Shown here: positions 10,877-22,271 of the stretch, in pieces
How positions within the stretch are numbered: the first letter of the stretch is position 1
Layout of the letters: each line of letters opens with the position of its first letter
Assembly (NCBI GenBank): GCA_951230915.1
Contig: OX579640.1
Location: 17,380,981-17,444,980 of the forward strand
Origin: Antitrichia curtipendula
Lineage: Eukaryota > Streptophyta > Bryopsida > Hypnales > Leucodontaceae
Direction of reading: 5' to 3'
DNA: 64,000 nucleotides
Program-made: the position numbers and the translations under genes
Notes under the pieces: generated by a model
The model's database searches: none
The model's input: the letters and a program-made list of their open reading frames with translations, nothing else
What the model was told of the DNA's origin: nothing

Positions 10877-12098
10877 AGGTAGGATGCTCTAAAAGGGACC
10901 ATTTACGGGCTGTTCCACCTTTTTCATAGGCTTCTTCAGACCTTAAGATTTTTTGCATATTTTACAGAGAAAGATAAATGGATGCGGCATCTAATACAAG
11001 TGGTTTCATAATTTTCCAAGCAATATTGAATTAGTTATGATTTTTCAAAGTTTTTGGTTCTAGACACCTATTTATGACCGTAGGTCTGGCAAAATCAGCA
11101 CACATGCGGCCTATAAAGGGAGATGAGGAAACCAAGAATAAGCATGGCGATTTACAATAAGTAACAAGCAAGGGTTCTTTAAGCGACCATACTTATATCC
11201 AATCAATTTCAGATTTTGCATTCTCCAAATAAAGTAGTTGGCTTGTTAACTTCTTATTTAAATACTTAAATGTCCACCTATCACTACATTTAAGAATGAA
11301 CCTAACCACGTGCTTTAACCATCCACATTTAACCTTTAAAGTGATCTTAAACACACTTTAAGTTGTTCCACTTTATCTTCAATCCATTAAAGTTTGTCAC
11401 ATATCCATATTAGGACCACTTGAAGTTCATTTAATACCTAAATATAGGATCTATTTGAAGAAGATGGGCACTTTTACAGCACACTACCTTATGCTGTAAA
11501 AGCGCCAATCTTTTTCAAATAGATCCTATATTTAGGTATTAAATGAACTTCAAGTGGTCCTAATATGGATATGTGACAAACTTTAATGGATTGAAGATAA
11601 AGTGGAACAACTTAAAGTGTGTTTAAGATCACTTTAAAGGTTAAATGTGGATGGTTAAAGCACGTGGTTAGGTTCATTCTTAAATGTAGTGATAGGTGGA
11701 CATTTAAGTATTTAAATAAGAAGTTAACAAGCCAACTACTTTATTTGGAGAATGCAAAATCTGAAATTGATTGGATATAAGTATGGTCGCTTAAAGAACC
11801 CTTGCTTGTTACTTATTGTAAATCACCATGCTTATTCTTGGTTTCTTCATCTCCCCTTATAGGCCGCATGTGTGCTGATTTTGTCAGACCTACGGTCATA
11901 AATAGGTGTCTAGAACCAAAAACTTTGAAAAATCATAACTAATTCAATATTGCTTGGAAAATTATGAAACCACTTGTGTTAGATGTCGCATCCATTTATC
12001 TTTCTCTGTAAAATATGCAAAAAAAATCTTAAGGTCTACAAAAGCCTATGAAAAAGGTGGAACAGCCCGTGAATGGTTCATTTTAGAGCATCCTACCT
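10877..12098. mobile_element. 1.2-kb near-perfect palindrome made of two inverted family B elements
   Basis: Outer ends AGGTAGGATGCTCTAAAA are identical in inverted orientation and flanked by TA (10875-10876, 12099-12100). Arms of about 600 bp pair almost throughout; in the 42 bases next to the centre I count three mismatches. The left half, 10877-11489, is itself a whole element: its right end CTTTTACAGCACACTACCT is a family B TIR followed by TA. The right half (11492-12098) is the inverted copy lacking that inner TIR end. Confidence 0.92.
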
Positions 12099-12112
12099 TA
12101 CTACCTTACTGT

Positions 12113-12288
12113 AGAAATCATTCATTTGGATACTGTGTGAATTGTTGACTTAAAAAAACGAAAAAGCACACACTGAAAGACAAACAATCGTAAATTAAAG
12201 ATCTTCCCTTTCCACACAAAATTGGGAGGATGAATAGATGCACTGGTGTCCTACATGAAGAGATATGGCCTCCATGTCCTTTATGGGT
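12113..12288. mobile_element. Left-truncated relative of 62633-62852
   Basis: Starts GAAATCATTCATTTGGATAC and ends TTTATGGGT followed by TA; middle AGATCTTCCCTTTCCACACA matches the family. Follows the palindrome 10877-12098 directly. Confidence 0.6.
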
Positions 12289-12299
12289 TAAATGAGTCA

Positions 12300-15200
12300 G
12301 AAAGGGTGTTTCTACAGTACCTTCCGAGAGATGGAAGGACAAGTACGGGGTAAAATGACGGAAGGTAAAAGACACTGTTCCATTGGATATAAAGAATGCA
12401 CGCTTAATTGGAAAGCACAAAGTACGGGGCGCAGTGGTGATAACTGATAAGGTCGTTTTCGGTGCAGTTGGGATGGGCAGGGACAGACTGCCAGCGGCAG
12501 CTTGACATGGGGACCTTCACATGGTCCACAAGCCTTGGTCTGCCCCCCCACCTTCTCCTTCTTGCCATGTGGAATATTTCTAGCCACAAGGAAAAAAGTA
12601 GGTACACGGAAAAGTCTTGGTCTGATTCATAACATTACAGTATGCAGCAAGGCTGACACGTACTAGTGGACAGGGTGAAAAAATTAGTGTCAGCAACAGA
12701 AACCGTCTCAACAAAAACACTCTTGGAGAGAATACTTTTGAAGGAAATTTTGGACTTCCAAATACCACGGTTTTAGAGGGTTCAAGGAGAGAATGAAGAT
12801 GGCTATGCAAAAGTTGTGCACAACGTTCTGATATACACAGATGAAGCTAGAGCGTGTCTAATAATACCCACTAAATACTTTGAGGTCTTTGGGCTCTACT
12901 AAGTCCTCCATTCCCTCTTAGCTATCTTGAATTTCCATTGTCTTTCTTCACAACGCTCTACTAAGAGATCCATGTAAGCTTACAAACAATTTCTTCCAAA
13001 AAGGTGGCTCCCACTGGTTCAAGAACGATATGTAGTTGAAGTGGTTTAGGAAAGACGTAACTTAGGACGAAACAAACAACATGTGCATTAAATCTTCACG
13101 GTGACAATCTCTAACATGTCACTTGTGAGTTGTAAAGAATCCAATGGCACTAAAACCAGGTCAAAACCCACAGCCTTTTATGGAAATTTCTGGAGCCAGT
13201 TCGATCCAACAAATAATAAGGTGAAGCCCCCCACAGATACTTCTTTTCATTGTCTACTTCATCGTCAGCAATTTCAGCCCTGCGATTGTGCCATTTGTTT
13301 CAATGGCCAGCGTAATCTCAAACTCAATTCTGTCATTTGTTTACATATCAAGTCACCATTTTGAACCCCCAAACCTGGTCTCGTCTCAAAGAACTAGCCC
13401 CCCTCAAAAGATATCAAATTGCCAATTCCAAATTGCCTAGCACAGCTCTTGAACTGACCCCCCTCTTTCTATCCTCGTAGAATCGCATTCCAACAGTAGG
13501 AACTGACGTTGGCAAGCTTCGTCATAAAGCTGCTTAGGTCAAGAGATGAAATGAAATTGACAACAAGCACAGGACTAAATGCTAGACTCTCAGTTTGCGA
13601 ACAATTTTCTTCAAACACAGGAGAGAATTAATACCGTCAAACGTCTCGTTGACCTCGAAAAAGGATGGATTCCAAGAATACCAGCACGTACTCAATCTGC
13701 ACGGAGAATTCCTTCAAAGCCATAACCAAATGGACAAGTTCCCAGTGATATCTTGGAGGAGATATACAGATAGAGTTATAATAACATTCACGCTCAATGC
13801 TACATGTCTACAGATACAACCCTCCACCTGATTCCAACACAAGTCGGCTGGAAGTTGGCACCAAGGAGCACTGACTACAACCCAGGACAAAAAACGTCAA
13901 GACACTCCTGCTCCCTAATTCGAACAGTCCGAGCATCCACTGCACTGAAATGGAGACAATTACGTATAATCCCGGAAGATACAACTAATGAAAGCAAGAG
14001 GTATGATTTCCATCTATCTTCTGTTCAAAACAAATGGGGTACACAAACTGAAATTATTATGCGATGTACAGACTTGAGTCACAAATCCTTGTACCCCAAA
14101 AGGTGTATGAGCAGGTCTCCAATACGCTATTCACCAGCAAGCAGGACGAAAAACGAAAAACGAAAAACTCCTCAAAAAGACCTAGAAAAACTGAAGATTA
14201 CAGAAGTAAACAAGCTTCCTATTAAAGCGGCTTGACACTTGAGGGCAGTGAGTGCATACAGATATTTGCAGCCCGATATACAAGATGGGCTCAGAAGTGC
14301 ATCGGTTACAGCCCTTCGTTTTTATTTCAACCCAGGTTCAAGGAAAACCAGAGCGAAAGAATTGAATCTCAAAAATGTGGTGCCAAGGAGACCATAACGT
14401 GTTTGAATCACAGCATTATGAAGAACTTTGTAGTTCTTGCAAGTAGCTCAGCACAACACAATCTGGTCAGTGAAGGAACCAATACATCCAGAATCTTTCC
14501 CGACAAAATTTGACGATGAATGGTAATATATATGGATATTCAGTTGTACTTGAAAGGTAACGTAGCTTCATCTCATATGTACAAGCACCTGCACAAACAT
14601 TTCCAATCATCAGTCTTCTAATCAGCCTAGGCAAGTCATAGTCAAGTATCGCTCACTAATCTCAAGCGATGTCCAGAACCCGGAACAGTACGAAGTTCAG
14701 AAAGCTCAATGAACAGGTCAACGATGGAGCAGAAGCAAACAATTTAAAAATATATCCAGTCAAACCGTATAAAAGAAAAGAAAAACTAGACGATATATCC
14801 CCCTATGTCCCCAAGTCGACATCAATTACACGAGCGAAAACACAGTTAGCAGCAGATATGGAACGAAAAGATAAATGACTTCCAATTGCTGGATTGCATC
14901 CGTGACTACACACCTGCGGACAAAGTCAGATGCCTGACCACAGATCTCAATACACAAAATACTCGGTAGACATACAGGCATGAAGCGTTAAATAGCACGC
15001 AACTAGGCAAACTATTTCACCTACCCAAATTTCTACTCTGATACAAGACCACCTAAGCAAGCCTGACGACACAACCAGATAACTGATACGAAAAGACGGG
15101 TGCATGCAAGCACAAACAAACGCTCAGAGGCGCATCACAATGCTCACCGTAACCACAATCTCAATCGTGGAAACCTGCACTCCTACAACGACGGTTACGT

Positions 15201-15643
15201 AACCCAACGGTCGACTTAAAAATGGAGGCATGATAATCGCATGCACAAGGATGCTTAAGAGGCAAGCGCCCGTCATACAAAAAAAAAATGCAATCGAGTA
15301 GTAACACCGAACGTGACGGTGCTGTGCTTTTCAAGTCACGACCAGACATGTACAGCTTTACAAACCAGATTACAAACAAACGGTTTAAATACAAGATAAA
15401 ATCTTGAGAACTCTCCAGAAAAATACTCTTGATGACAGTGAGCATACTGTCATATCTAAAAGCTTGAATAAAGGCAAAGAATATTGACATATCGCCTACC
15501 CTCAAAACAGGAACATATCGATCCATCACTTGGCGAGGTGTTGAAAAGCACCCTTCTTGGCTGGAACTGGATCGTATATTTTGTTGCCACTTCAACGCCT
15601 CAAGACACAACGTAGGCATGTACTCGGAAACCAATCTATATAC
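12300..15643. other. Gene-island sequence downstream of the EDR4-like gene, no recognised gene
   Basis: This stretch is richer in GC than the repeats on either side and shows no TIR or repeat relationship to the rest of the window. Its first part next to the stop codon is probably the 3' UTR of the minus-strand EDR4-like gene. Several ORFs of 70-157 codons exist on both strands (for example 13804-14235 plus and 15161-15634 minus), but none has a motif I recognise and they overlap one another. A neighbouring gene or non-coding transcript cannot be excluded. Confidence 0.4.
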
Positions 15644-18600
15644 TTAAGCAACCTGGCTGGTTCCTGGTACCCGCATTCCATACCCTCGACTTGTCTGATC
15701 CAAACTGCATAGATGAAAAGATTATTAAAAATTTGACCTCAGCATTTCCCATCTGAAATGTAGTACAGGAATAAAAAATCAAGCGACTTTCAAATTATTC
15801 TACAATGAATTCAAGTATTCCTAAATGTAACAGCATGAACGAGTCACGTAAGCATTCAGTTGATACAAAGAATGCAGATGTCACTTACGTTGGTGCAAGA
15901 GGACCAAGACCGCGAAGCTCATAGCCAGATACAGCTTCCAAAACGTGTCCCTCGATGTCAATGAAGTACGTCTTCCCGGGAGTAGGGGGAAGACCACGAC
16001 GTACTAGAAGATCATAGTCACTCTTGTGTAACTCCCTTCCATTCACCACAACTCCGGTTTGACCACCAGAGCAATTTCTTGGTAGCGGTTGTAAACTCAG
16101 TTCCTCAATATGTGACTGCAGTAAGTCCACAAATACAGGTAGATACCGGTTAAAATGCCGAAAAACACTCATCTAATTCTTAATTTACAAACAAGTGAAC
16201 TGAGACTCCACGCACGTAGTACAAGCACTTACCGGAATGATACCCAAACACGGTCCACCGGAAAGGCCCCAGAAGCCCGCTTGAGAATCATACCTGCACC
16301 ACAATATAGCCGGGGAACCTCAGGGTTGGAATAGAGTAAATATGCGAGAGTGATCTTATGTAAGCGAACCACACGCATCGACCGTCTTAACTAATGCACG
16401 GCACAAGAGAGGATATTTTAAGAAGAACCTACCAGTATGACCCTGGATGAATAGGTCCTGCCAATGCCTCAGCTCGATTCAAAAGTGCATCAGGAATTGG
16501 TGAACCATTGACTGTCACTTTACGCCTGTAAAGGTTATTACTAGACTCTTGTTTCGGCTTCGTCAGTTCCTTCGCGCCCTTCTTTATGATACCCTTCAGA
16601 CTCTTTGAAGACGTCATATTTGTTTCTTGCATGTATCCTTCATCTTTCGAATATTGTTGAGCAACATGACGATCCAAGGGCATGCGTGACGACGCGTGAA
16701 ACTGCTCACCCTTGAAAGCGCTCATGGGAGGGCGCATTCTGGGAGAGTCATTGTCTGATTCACTACTTGTTTGAAAATGCCTCCCATCATGCGGGTGATG
16801 GCCTTCATAATCACTGCCTGCTGATGCTCTTGGCCCCAAAGTAGACATCACATGCTCTCCATTGGGCCCGTAGGCAGAGTTCGATTCACTACTTGTTTGA
16901 AAATGCCTCCCATCATGCGGGTGATGGCCTTCATAATCACTGCCTGCTGATGCTCTTGGCCCCAAAGTAGACATCACATGCTCTCCATTGGGTCCGTAGG
17001 CAGAGTTCGAACGACGATAAGACTTTCCATCCCCATAATGAGAGGAGCTATTAATGCGTGATGGCATAGCGCCTGTAGATGAGTGCAAATTTGGAACTCC
17101 GTTCGATACAGCAGTATGACCCATCATCGCAGTAACAGTCGTCGCTGACGTCATAGCCGAGAGTTTTGATCCCGATGGGGTTCGCGGGATGTTCCTCGAC
17201 ATAGGTGGCAGGCGCTGCGATGCTCCAGAAGCACTTGAATGATATCCCCGATCTCCAGATTCGGAATCCGACTTTATACCGTGATTGACATGTCTGTTGC
17301 CAGCATCAAGCGGACTAGAGACGTGCAGAGCGTGTGCGGTTGAAAAATCAGTAAAGGGGCCATGCCCCTTGGGAGAGATCGTGGGGGATGGAAAATGCTC
17401 TTCCGCAGCCAAAAGGAAGACAGAGATCTTTTGACAGGCCCCGCACCTCAGTTTTTGATAGACTTTCTTCGTTGAAGGCAAATTAGCAGGAACGCTGAGG
17501 AGCTGCTCACAATGTTGACAATGCACAACCTGTGGCTCATCTGGACGAGGAAGGACCGGGTAACTCTTGAGGGCACCATACTGCGGGTTTGATTCATGGG
17601 ACACATGATGACTCTGCCCTGCTGGAGGTTTATTAAACATGTAATGAGGAGGAGACTGTCCCGCAGGTTGGTGAGACATGTGAGAGGGCTGTTGTCCATG
17701 ATAAGGTGTCGACCTCAGCTGCAATTTAGAAGCTGAGTGCGTGCGTGCAGAAGACCTCTCTCCCTCAGAATGGTTTCTCTCGTGACTGTCCGCGGAATGA
17801 TGGTATGCCGTATTTAGCTGGCCATGCTTGCTCGCTGAAGAGCTTCGTTGGTAGGATCCAGGTCTTGTTACCCTATGGTCCAAAACCACATAGCTGTCTA
17901 GTTCACCAGATAGTGACCTTGGTTGATTTTCCACCACCGCAGCATGAGGAGCATCTCCGTCACCGACCGACGATGTGCGACTGCTAGTTCCATAATCGGC
18001 TACGTCCGTAGGAGCGTACATGTCCCGCTGGCTTTCGTATCCTTCAACTTTCGAATATTGAGGCCTTGCGTCATATCGTGCTGAAAGAAAGTCGTCCAAA
18101 ATATGGTGGATAGAATCTTCTACAGGCTCTTCTGTCTCAGACGGAGCCAATCGAATTCCTTGGTTAACATCCTCCGAAAACGACGGCGAACGATGCATTC
18201 CAGCTGAATGGCTGTTTATAATGTCGTTAAAAGAGACTGATTTATGCATATGGTGGACTTGAGAATAGCGACCTTCACCGTCGTTTTCGTGTTGAGACTC
18301 TTCCGGACGAGATCGCCTCATGCTGAGATGATGAGCACCATGACCGTTTACCCAGTCAATATTTGCCCCATTATGATACTGTGCTTCGTCATTATCTTTT
18401 ATCGCAAGTCGGTGCAGATTCTGGTCCAGCACGTCGACCTTGTTTTGTGGAACTTCTTGCTTGGCTCGGGCAGTTTCACCTGGAGGATGATACTGTGGCC
18501 TCTCGAACGATGCAACCGCTTTCCTTTGCTGCTGCGGCTGCGGCTGCGACGACGAGTGCCCGGGCTTTGTACCGTGAAGATGCGATTCCCGCCGTGAAGG

Positions 18601-19240
18601 CGACCAAGAAGGCGAGCCCTCCCTCGAATGAGCGTGATCCTCCTTATCGACACTCTTCTCACTTGAAGACTCTGAGGTGAAAACCTTATAACCATCCTCC
18701 GATGAGATACTCTTCGTATTTTTGTCAATTTCCATTCGCTTGAATAAAGCCTTCTGCTGCAAACGCCTCTCCACATCTTCTTGCGTAGCGTGGATGGCTG
18801 AATGTCAAACAAAAATCTATCATTAGGGATTTGGTCAGGTAAAGGCCGGTCAGGTCGGAAATATCGATCCCGAATAACCGCGGCACAGATGAGTCGGAAA
18901 CAATTGCGGCGTGTACAATCGAAAAGATGGACCGTTCACATTACAAGATCCAAGATCACTGGACATACGAAGCACGAGCACGAGCACGAGAGCACAATCT
19001 ACATCGACAATACTTTTCGATAAATCTCAACGCGACTTCTAAAATTCAGAGGGGAGGAAAATCCTTGATCTCTAAGTACCATATACACTGAGCAGTTGTT
19101 GGAATGCGCGAATTGAAATTGCACAAACCTTGAAGAGTAATGAAGCAGTTGCCGCATTCGTAAAAGGGATTGCCAACGGGAGGTTCTTGCAAATACGCCC
19201 GACACTTCGGGCACTGAACGATCCGAAGCTTAGGATCCAT
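15644..19240 (-). CDS. EDR4-like zinc-ribbon protein, five exons
   Basis: Exons read on the minus strand: 19240-19129, 18797-16433, 16293-16233, 16115-15889 and 15704-15644; all four introns (331, 139, 117, 184 bp) have GT and AG borders, and the joined frame is open for 941 residues. Start: the ATG giving MDPKLRI, because related plant proteins begin just before the first zinc ribbon; an in-frame ATG 28 codons upstream is possible. Seen: N-terminal CPKC...CGNC ribbon (Cys10, 13, 29, 32); long Ser/His-rich, probably disordered middle; second ribbon CQHC...CGAC (Cys464, 467, 489, 492) matching the plant DUF3133 probable zinc-ribbon; C-terminal module VTVNG...GSYWYD...GFWG...VVVNGREL...GYGMRVP (about 797-935). 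Family knowledge: Arabidopsis EDR4 modulates powdery-mildew resistance with EDR1 and clathrin heavy chain. The C-terminal module resembles one in plant extra-large G proteins, without a Galpha domain here. Function in this species is inferred. Confidence 0.9.
16757..17008 (-). repeat. Near-perfect 126-bp tandem duplication inside exon 2 of the EDR4-like gene
   Basis: Two adjacent 126-bp units (16757-16882 and 16883-17008) differ at one base that I can see (a C/T in the GGGCCCG/GGGTCCG stretch). The length is 42 codons, so the frame is kept and the protein carries the same 42-residue block twice, each containing SAYGPNGEHV and GSDYEGHHPHDGRH. Near identity means a recent duplication, or an assembly artefact. 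Confidence 0.92.
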
Positions 19241-20400
19241 AATCTTGTCCTTGACAAGAGACCTTATCTGGAAGCTCTGCGCCACAAACGCAAAGAACAG
19301 CGCATCAATTCCCGAGCTCAACAATCCGATTAATTCCGCGGAAAAAGAACCGCATCCTCATCAAAACGACACTCTAACAGAGGACCACAACCCGAGGAAT
19401 AGGACCGCACGCAAAACTCGCGACTCCCTCACCTGCTTCACTGAATCGACACCATTCCGGTGCTGCTCCCATGGGGCAACATGGTGAGGCGCACCGAAGC
19501 TACCACACAGGGAAGCACAGCACACAATTCCAGGGGCCAGTTCAGTTCCCATGGAAATCAAAACACTCCCTCCCTTCCTAAAAAACACTCTCCTCCTCAC
19601 CAAAGACTCCCTCTCTCTCCCTCTCTCTCCCTCCTAAACACGTCACCAACTCTTCGCCTTCAACAGCCGCCGAGTGGCAGCACAAAAAAAAAACAGCGCA
19701 TACACAACACGCAACGTGGCAGGCACACCAAGAGTCCAGCTACCTACGACGAATGCGAACGCTGCTCGCCAAGCTCCATACACAAGTGCCACATGCTTCC
19801 CTTCGGATCCCCGATGGCAAACTCCCGTACCGGCTCCTCCCGAGCGTTCTCAAAACCACGTCTCGTCTCCTCCACAACACGTACCGCCACTCCCGGTGGA
19901 CGCGAATCCGTCCGACGCACAATCACTTCAACCACCGCACACACACACACTCTCCTCCACAAATCCGACCGAATTGGCGTCAGGGAGCTCCCCGCGTCGC
20001 CGTGGAAGACGAAGGAGGCATAAAAGCTACGTCACCTTACGGAACATCTATTCTAAGCGAGACGGAGATGTGTTACACAGAGAGGTGCCGGCCACCACAA
20101 GATTGATTGGCATACATAGCGCAGAAATTAAACAGAGGAAAAAAAAGGAAAAAAAGAAAAGAAAATAATAGGAACGAGAAGAAGGGAAGCACCGTGTCGA
20201 AGAATAAGGAGGAGAAGGAGAGACAGTCGAAGAGAAAATTATGGCTATGGCGGAGCTTGAGTTTGGGGTTATGCTGGTGGCTGGGGCTCCGGCCTTTTGA
20301 GCCAACCGTCTGACCCAAGCTGGAGATCGGCCGTTCCCCTTCCACCAGGGGGGTCTCATTCACCATCCGGAAACCTTTTGCTTTTTCCACCTTGTGTGGA
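19241..20400 (-). promoter_or_regulatory. 5' flank and probable 5' UTR/promoter of the EDR4-like gene
   Basis: Directly upstream of the start codon lies a stretch of higher GC than the surrounding repeats. It contains a CT-rich microsatellite at about 19604-19636 (GA-rich on the coding strand, as in GAGA/Y-patch elements often found in plant 5' UTRs), an AC run near 19940-19953 and a poly-purine tract at 20130-20170. I see no clear TATA box or transcription start; overlapping ORFs here look like chance. Confidence 0.45.
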
Positions 20401-21037
20401 AGAATTCACTGCCCCTAACAACTTCCATCATCCACAAGTAGTAGTATTATTATTAATCGCTTGGGCCCTCACCTTCAATTGTTGCACCTTCTCTATGTGA
20501 AATGTTTACAACGATTCCTTGGCCTTCTATTGTGAAGATTCCCTATGATTCATCCTTGCTCTTTCAACTTATCCTTAGTTAAATTGATTTAGACTTCCTA
20601 TTTCATTTTATTAAAATCAAATGAAGAAGAGCATTGATTCCGTGGTTCCAAGAAGTATGTATGATTGAATCTTTTAGTTATCTACGGTACCAAATTCCTA
20701 TTGAAGATCAAAGTGAAGAGAAAAAATAAAAATGAAAGAGCATTCACAAAGAACCAATGCATGTTCTTCTCCTCTTCATTCAACCACAAAGTATTTTGAC
20801 AATGTAAATCTCAAAGTTATGTCGTTTTCTAATTTCCAAAGAGAGAATCAAATCTTTTTCAAGAATAAAAATTGAAAAACATAAATAAAAACACTTTGCA
20901 AGATTCTATTTAATTTCTATTTTTCATTGATCAAGAATAATCAAACTGTATAACTCTCACAAACCTTTGAAAAGAAAAAATTCTCACCTTCATAGCTCTT
21001 CTCAATGGTAGATCTTTACGACTTTTTCCCCTATAAT
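20401..21037. other. AT-rich intergenic sequence
   Basis: Nothing recognisable. Confidence 0.4.
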
Positions 21038-21690
21038 CCTATCGCACTTCAGAAAGAATCTAACAAATTATATTTTATAAATAATAATTTTACAAAAATA
21101 ATTATAAAATTATATATTATAATCTATTTGAAACAAAGAATTGGAAGACTGAGTTCAGTGTTGGGTGAGGGGTTTGTATCAGTCTTGTCTACATTGCACA
21201 TAAATATAGGCAACAATGTCAAATAAGAATATGTAATAAACTTCTGCTACACTCATACTTCCCACTAATTTTTTCCTTTCTTCTTCTTTCAGTGATCTAG
21301 AGTTATTGTTGCTAAATTTGGCAGTGAAGTCACATTGAACACACGTTCTAAACGATCATTTCCTATCACACTTTAGAAAGAGTCAAACAAATTATATTTT
21401 ATAAATAACAAATTTACAAAAATCTTTATACTACGTTGTATTATTGTCTACTTGGAAAATGAAATTGGAAGACTAAGTGCATGGTGATGAAGTAATTCTA
21501 CCAATGGTTTGGTAAGGTTTTTTTGTATCAGTTTTTGTCTACATCACCCACAAATTTAGGCAATAACGTAAAATAAGAACAACTTCCGCTAAACTTGTAT
21601 TCACCTCTAAGTTTAGTTCCCTTCTTTTTCTTCGGTGACTGATCTGGAGTTAACCGTCGCTAAATTTGGCAGTGGCGTTACGTTTGACAC
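21038..21690. repeat. Diverged tandem duplication, period about 323 bp
   Basis: Unit 1 starts TCCTATCGCACTTCAGAAAG, unit 2 at 21361 TCCTATCACACTTTAGAAAG; both continue with ACAAATTATATTTTATAAAT and end near TGCTAAATTTGGCAGTG / CGCTAAATTTGGCAGTG. Unit 2 becomes GC-rich at its end. No gene found. Confidence 0.82.
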
Positions 21691-22271
21691 GCGTCCCGAA
21701 CGCCTCGTCGTCATGTGACTCTGCTGAAATTAGACGGATGCATGAGATTCTGAGACTGGGATCCGTCAGTAACTTCAGTTAACAGAACCGAACTCCATTC
21801 ATCTTTGACGGGCGGTCTATTAGTCAGTCAGTCAGTCAGTGCCTTCTCTGATATGTACATTTTGGGAAGATTTTAACCTTAATTTGCCTTATCAATTGGG
21901 GATTTGGGGCCAAAATTTTAGTTGAAATGTCAGTGTGGCTCTCCCTGTCCTTTCCTTTGCCTGACTTTTGCCAGTTTGGCTGATTTTTTTTATTAAAAGT
22001 TTTATGCTGATTGCTTTCATTGCCAAGTCTATGTTAGCTTGTGATCTGGTCAAAATACAGACAAAGTCACAGTGTGCGGCCCTGGGCTCCAAGTTTGGAG
22101 TGTTCTCCAGTTCTCCTCCAAGGACAAGCATGAGCATCACAAGGTGGACTCAATAACTTACAATGGAATTATTCATTGCCAGAAGCTCATGCATTGCAAT
22201 GAAACACACGTGCTTTTCCTTTCGTATGTTCCCAAACCAATTGAGAGAAGGAGGGAGTAAGCCAACACCTA
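21691..22271. other. Unassigned sequence with a short CAGT repeat
   Basis: A run of five CAGT-type tetramers lies near 21820-21840. Otherwise I see nothing. Confidence 0.5.

Noticed and set aside
13804..14235. 143-codon plus-strand ORF
   Set aside because: No motif, no supporting neighbours or splice structure; codon pattern not gene-like.
15161..15634. 157-codon minus-strand ORF just after the EDR4-like stop codon
   Set aside because: No recognisable domain, lies in the probable 3' UTR, and the last exon of the gene with its conserved end (GYGMRVP) already stops upstream.
18399..18812. Minus-strand 137-codon ORF overlapping exon 2
   Set aside because: It is the alternative frame of the EDR4-like coding sequence, Arg-rich as expected for such a shadow.
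19460..20168. Overlapping plus- and minus-strand ORFs of 100-187 codons upstream of the EDR4-like gene
   Set aside because: They derive from low-complexity CT, AC and A/G tracts with few stops and encode only biased composition.
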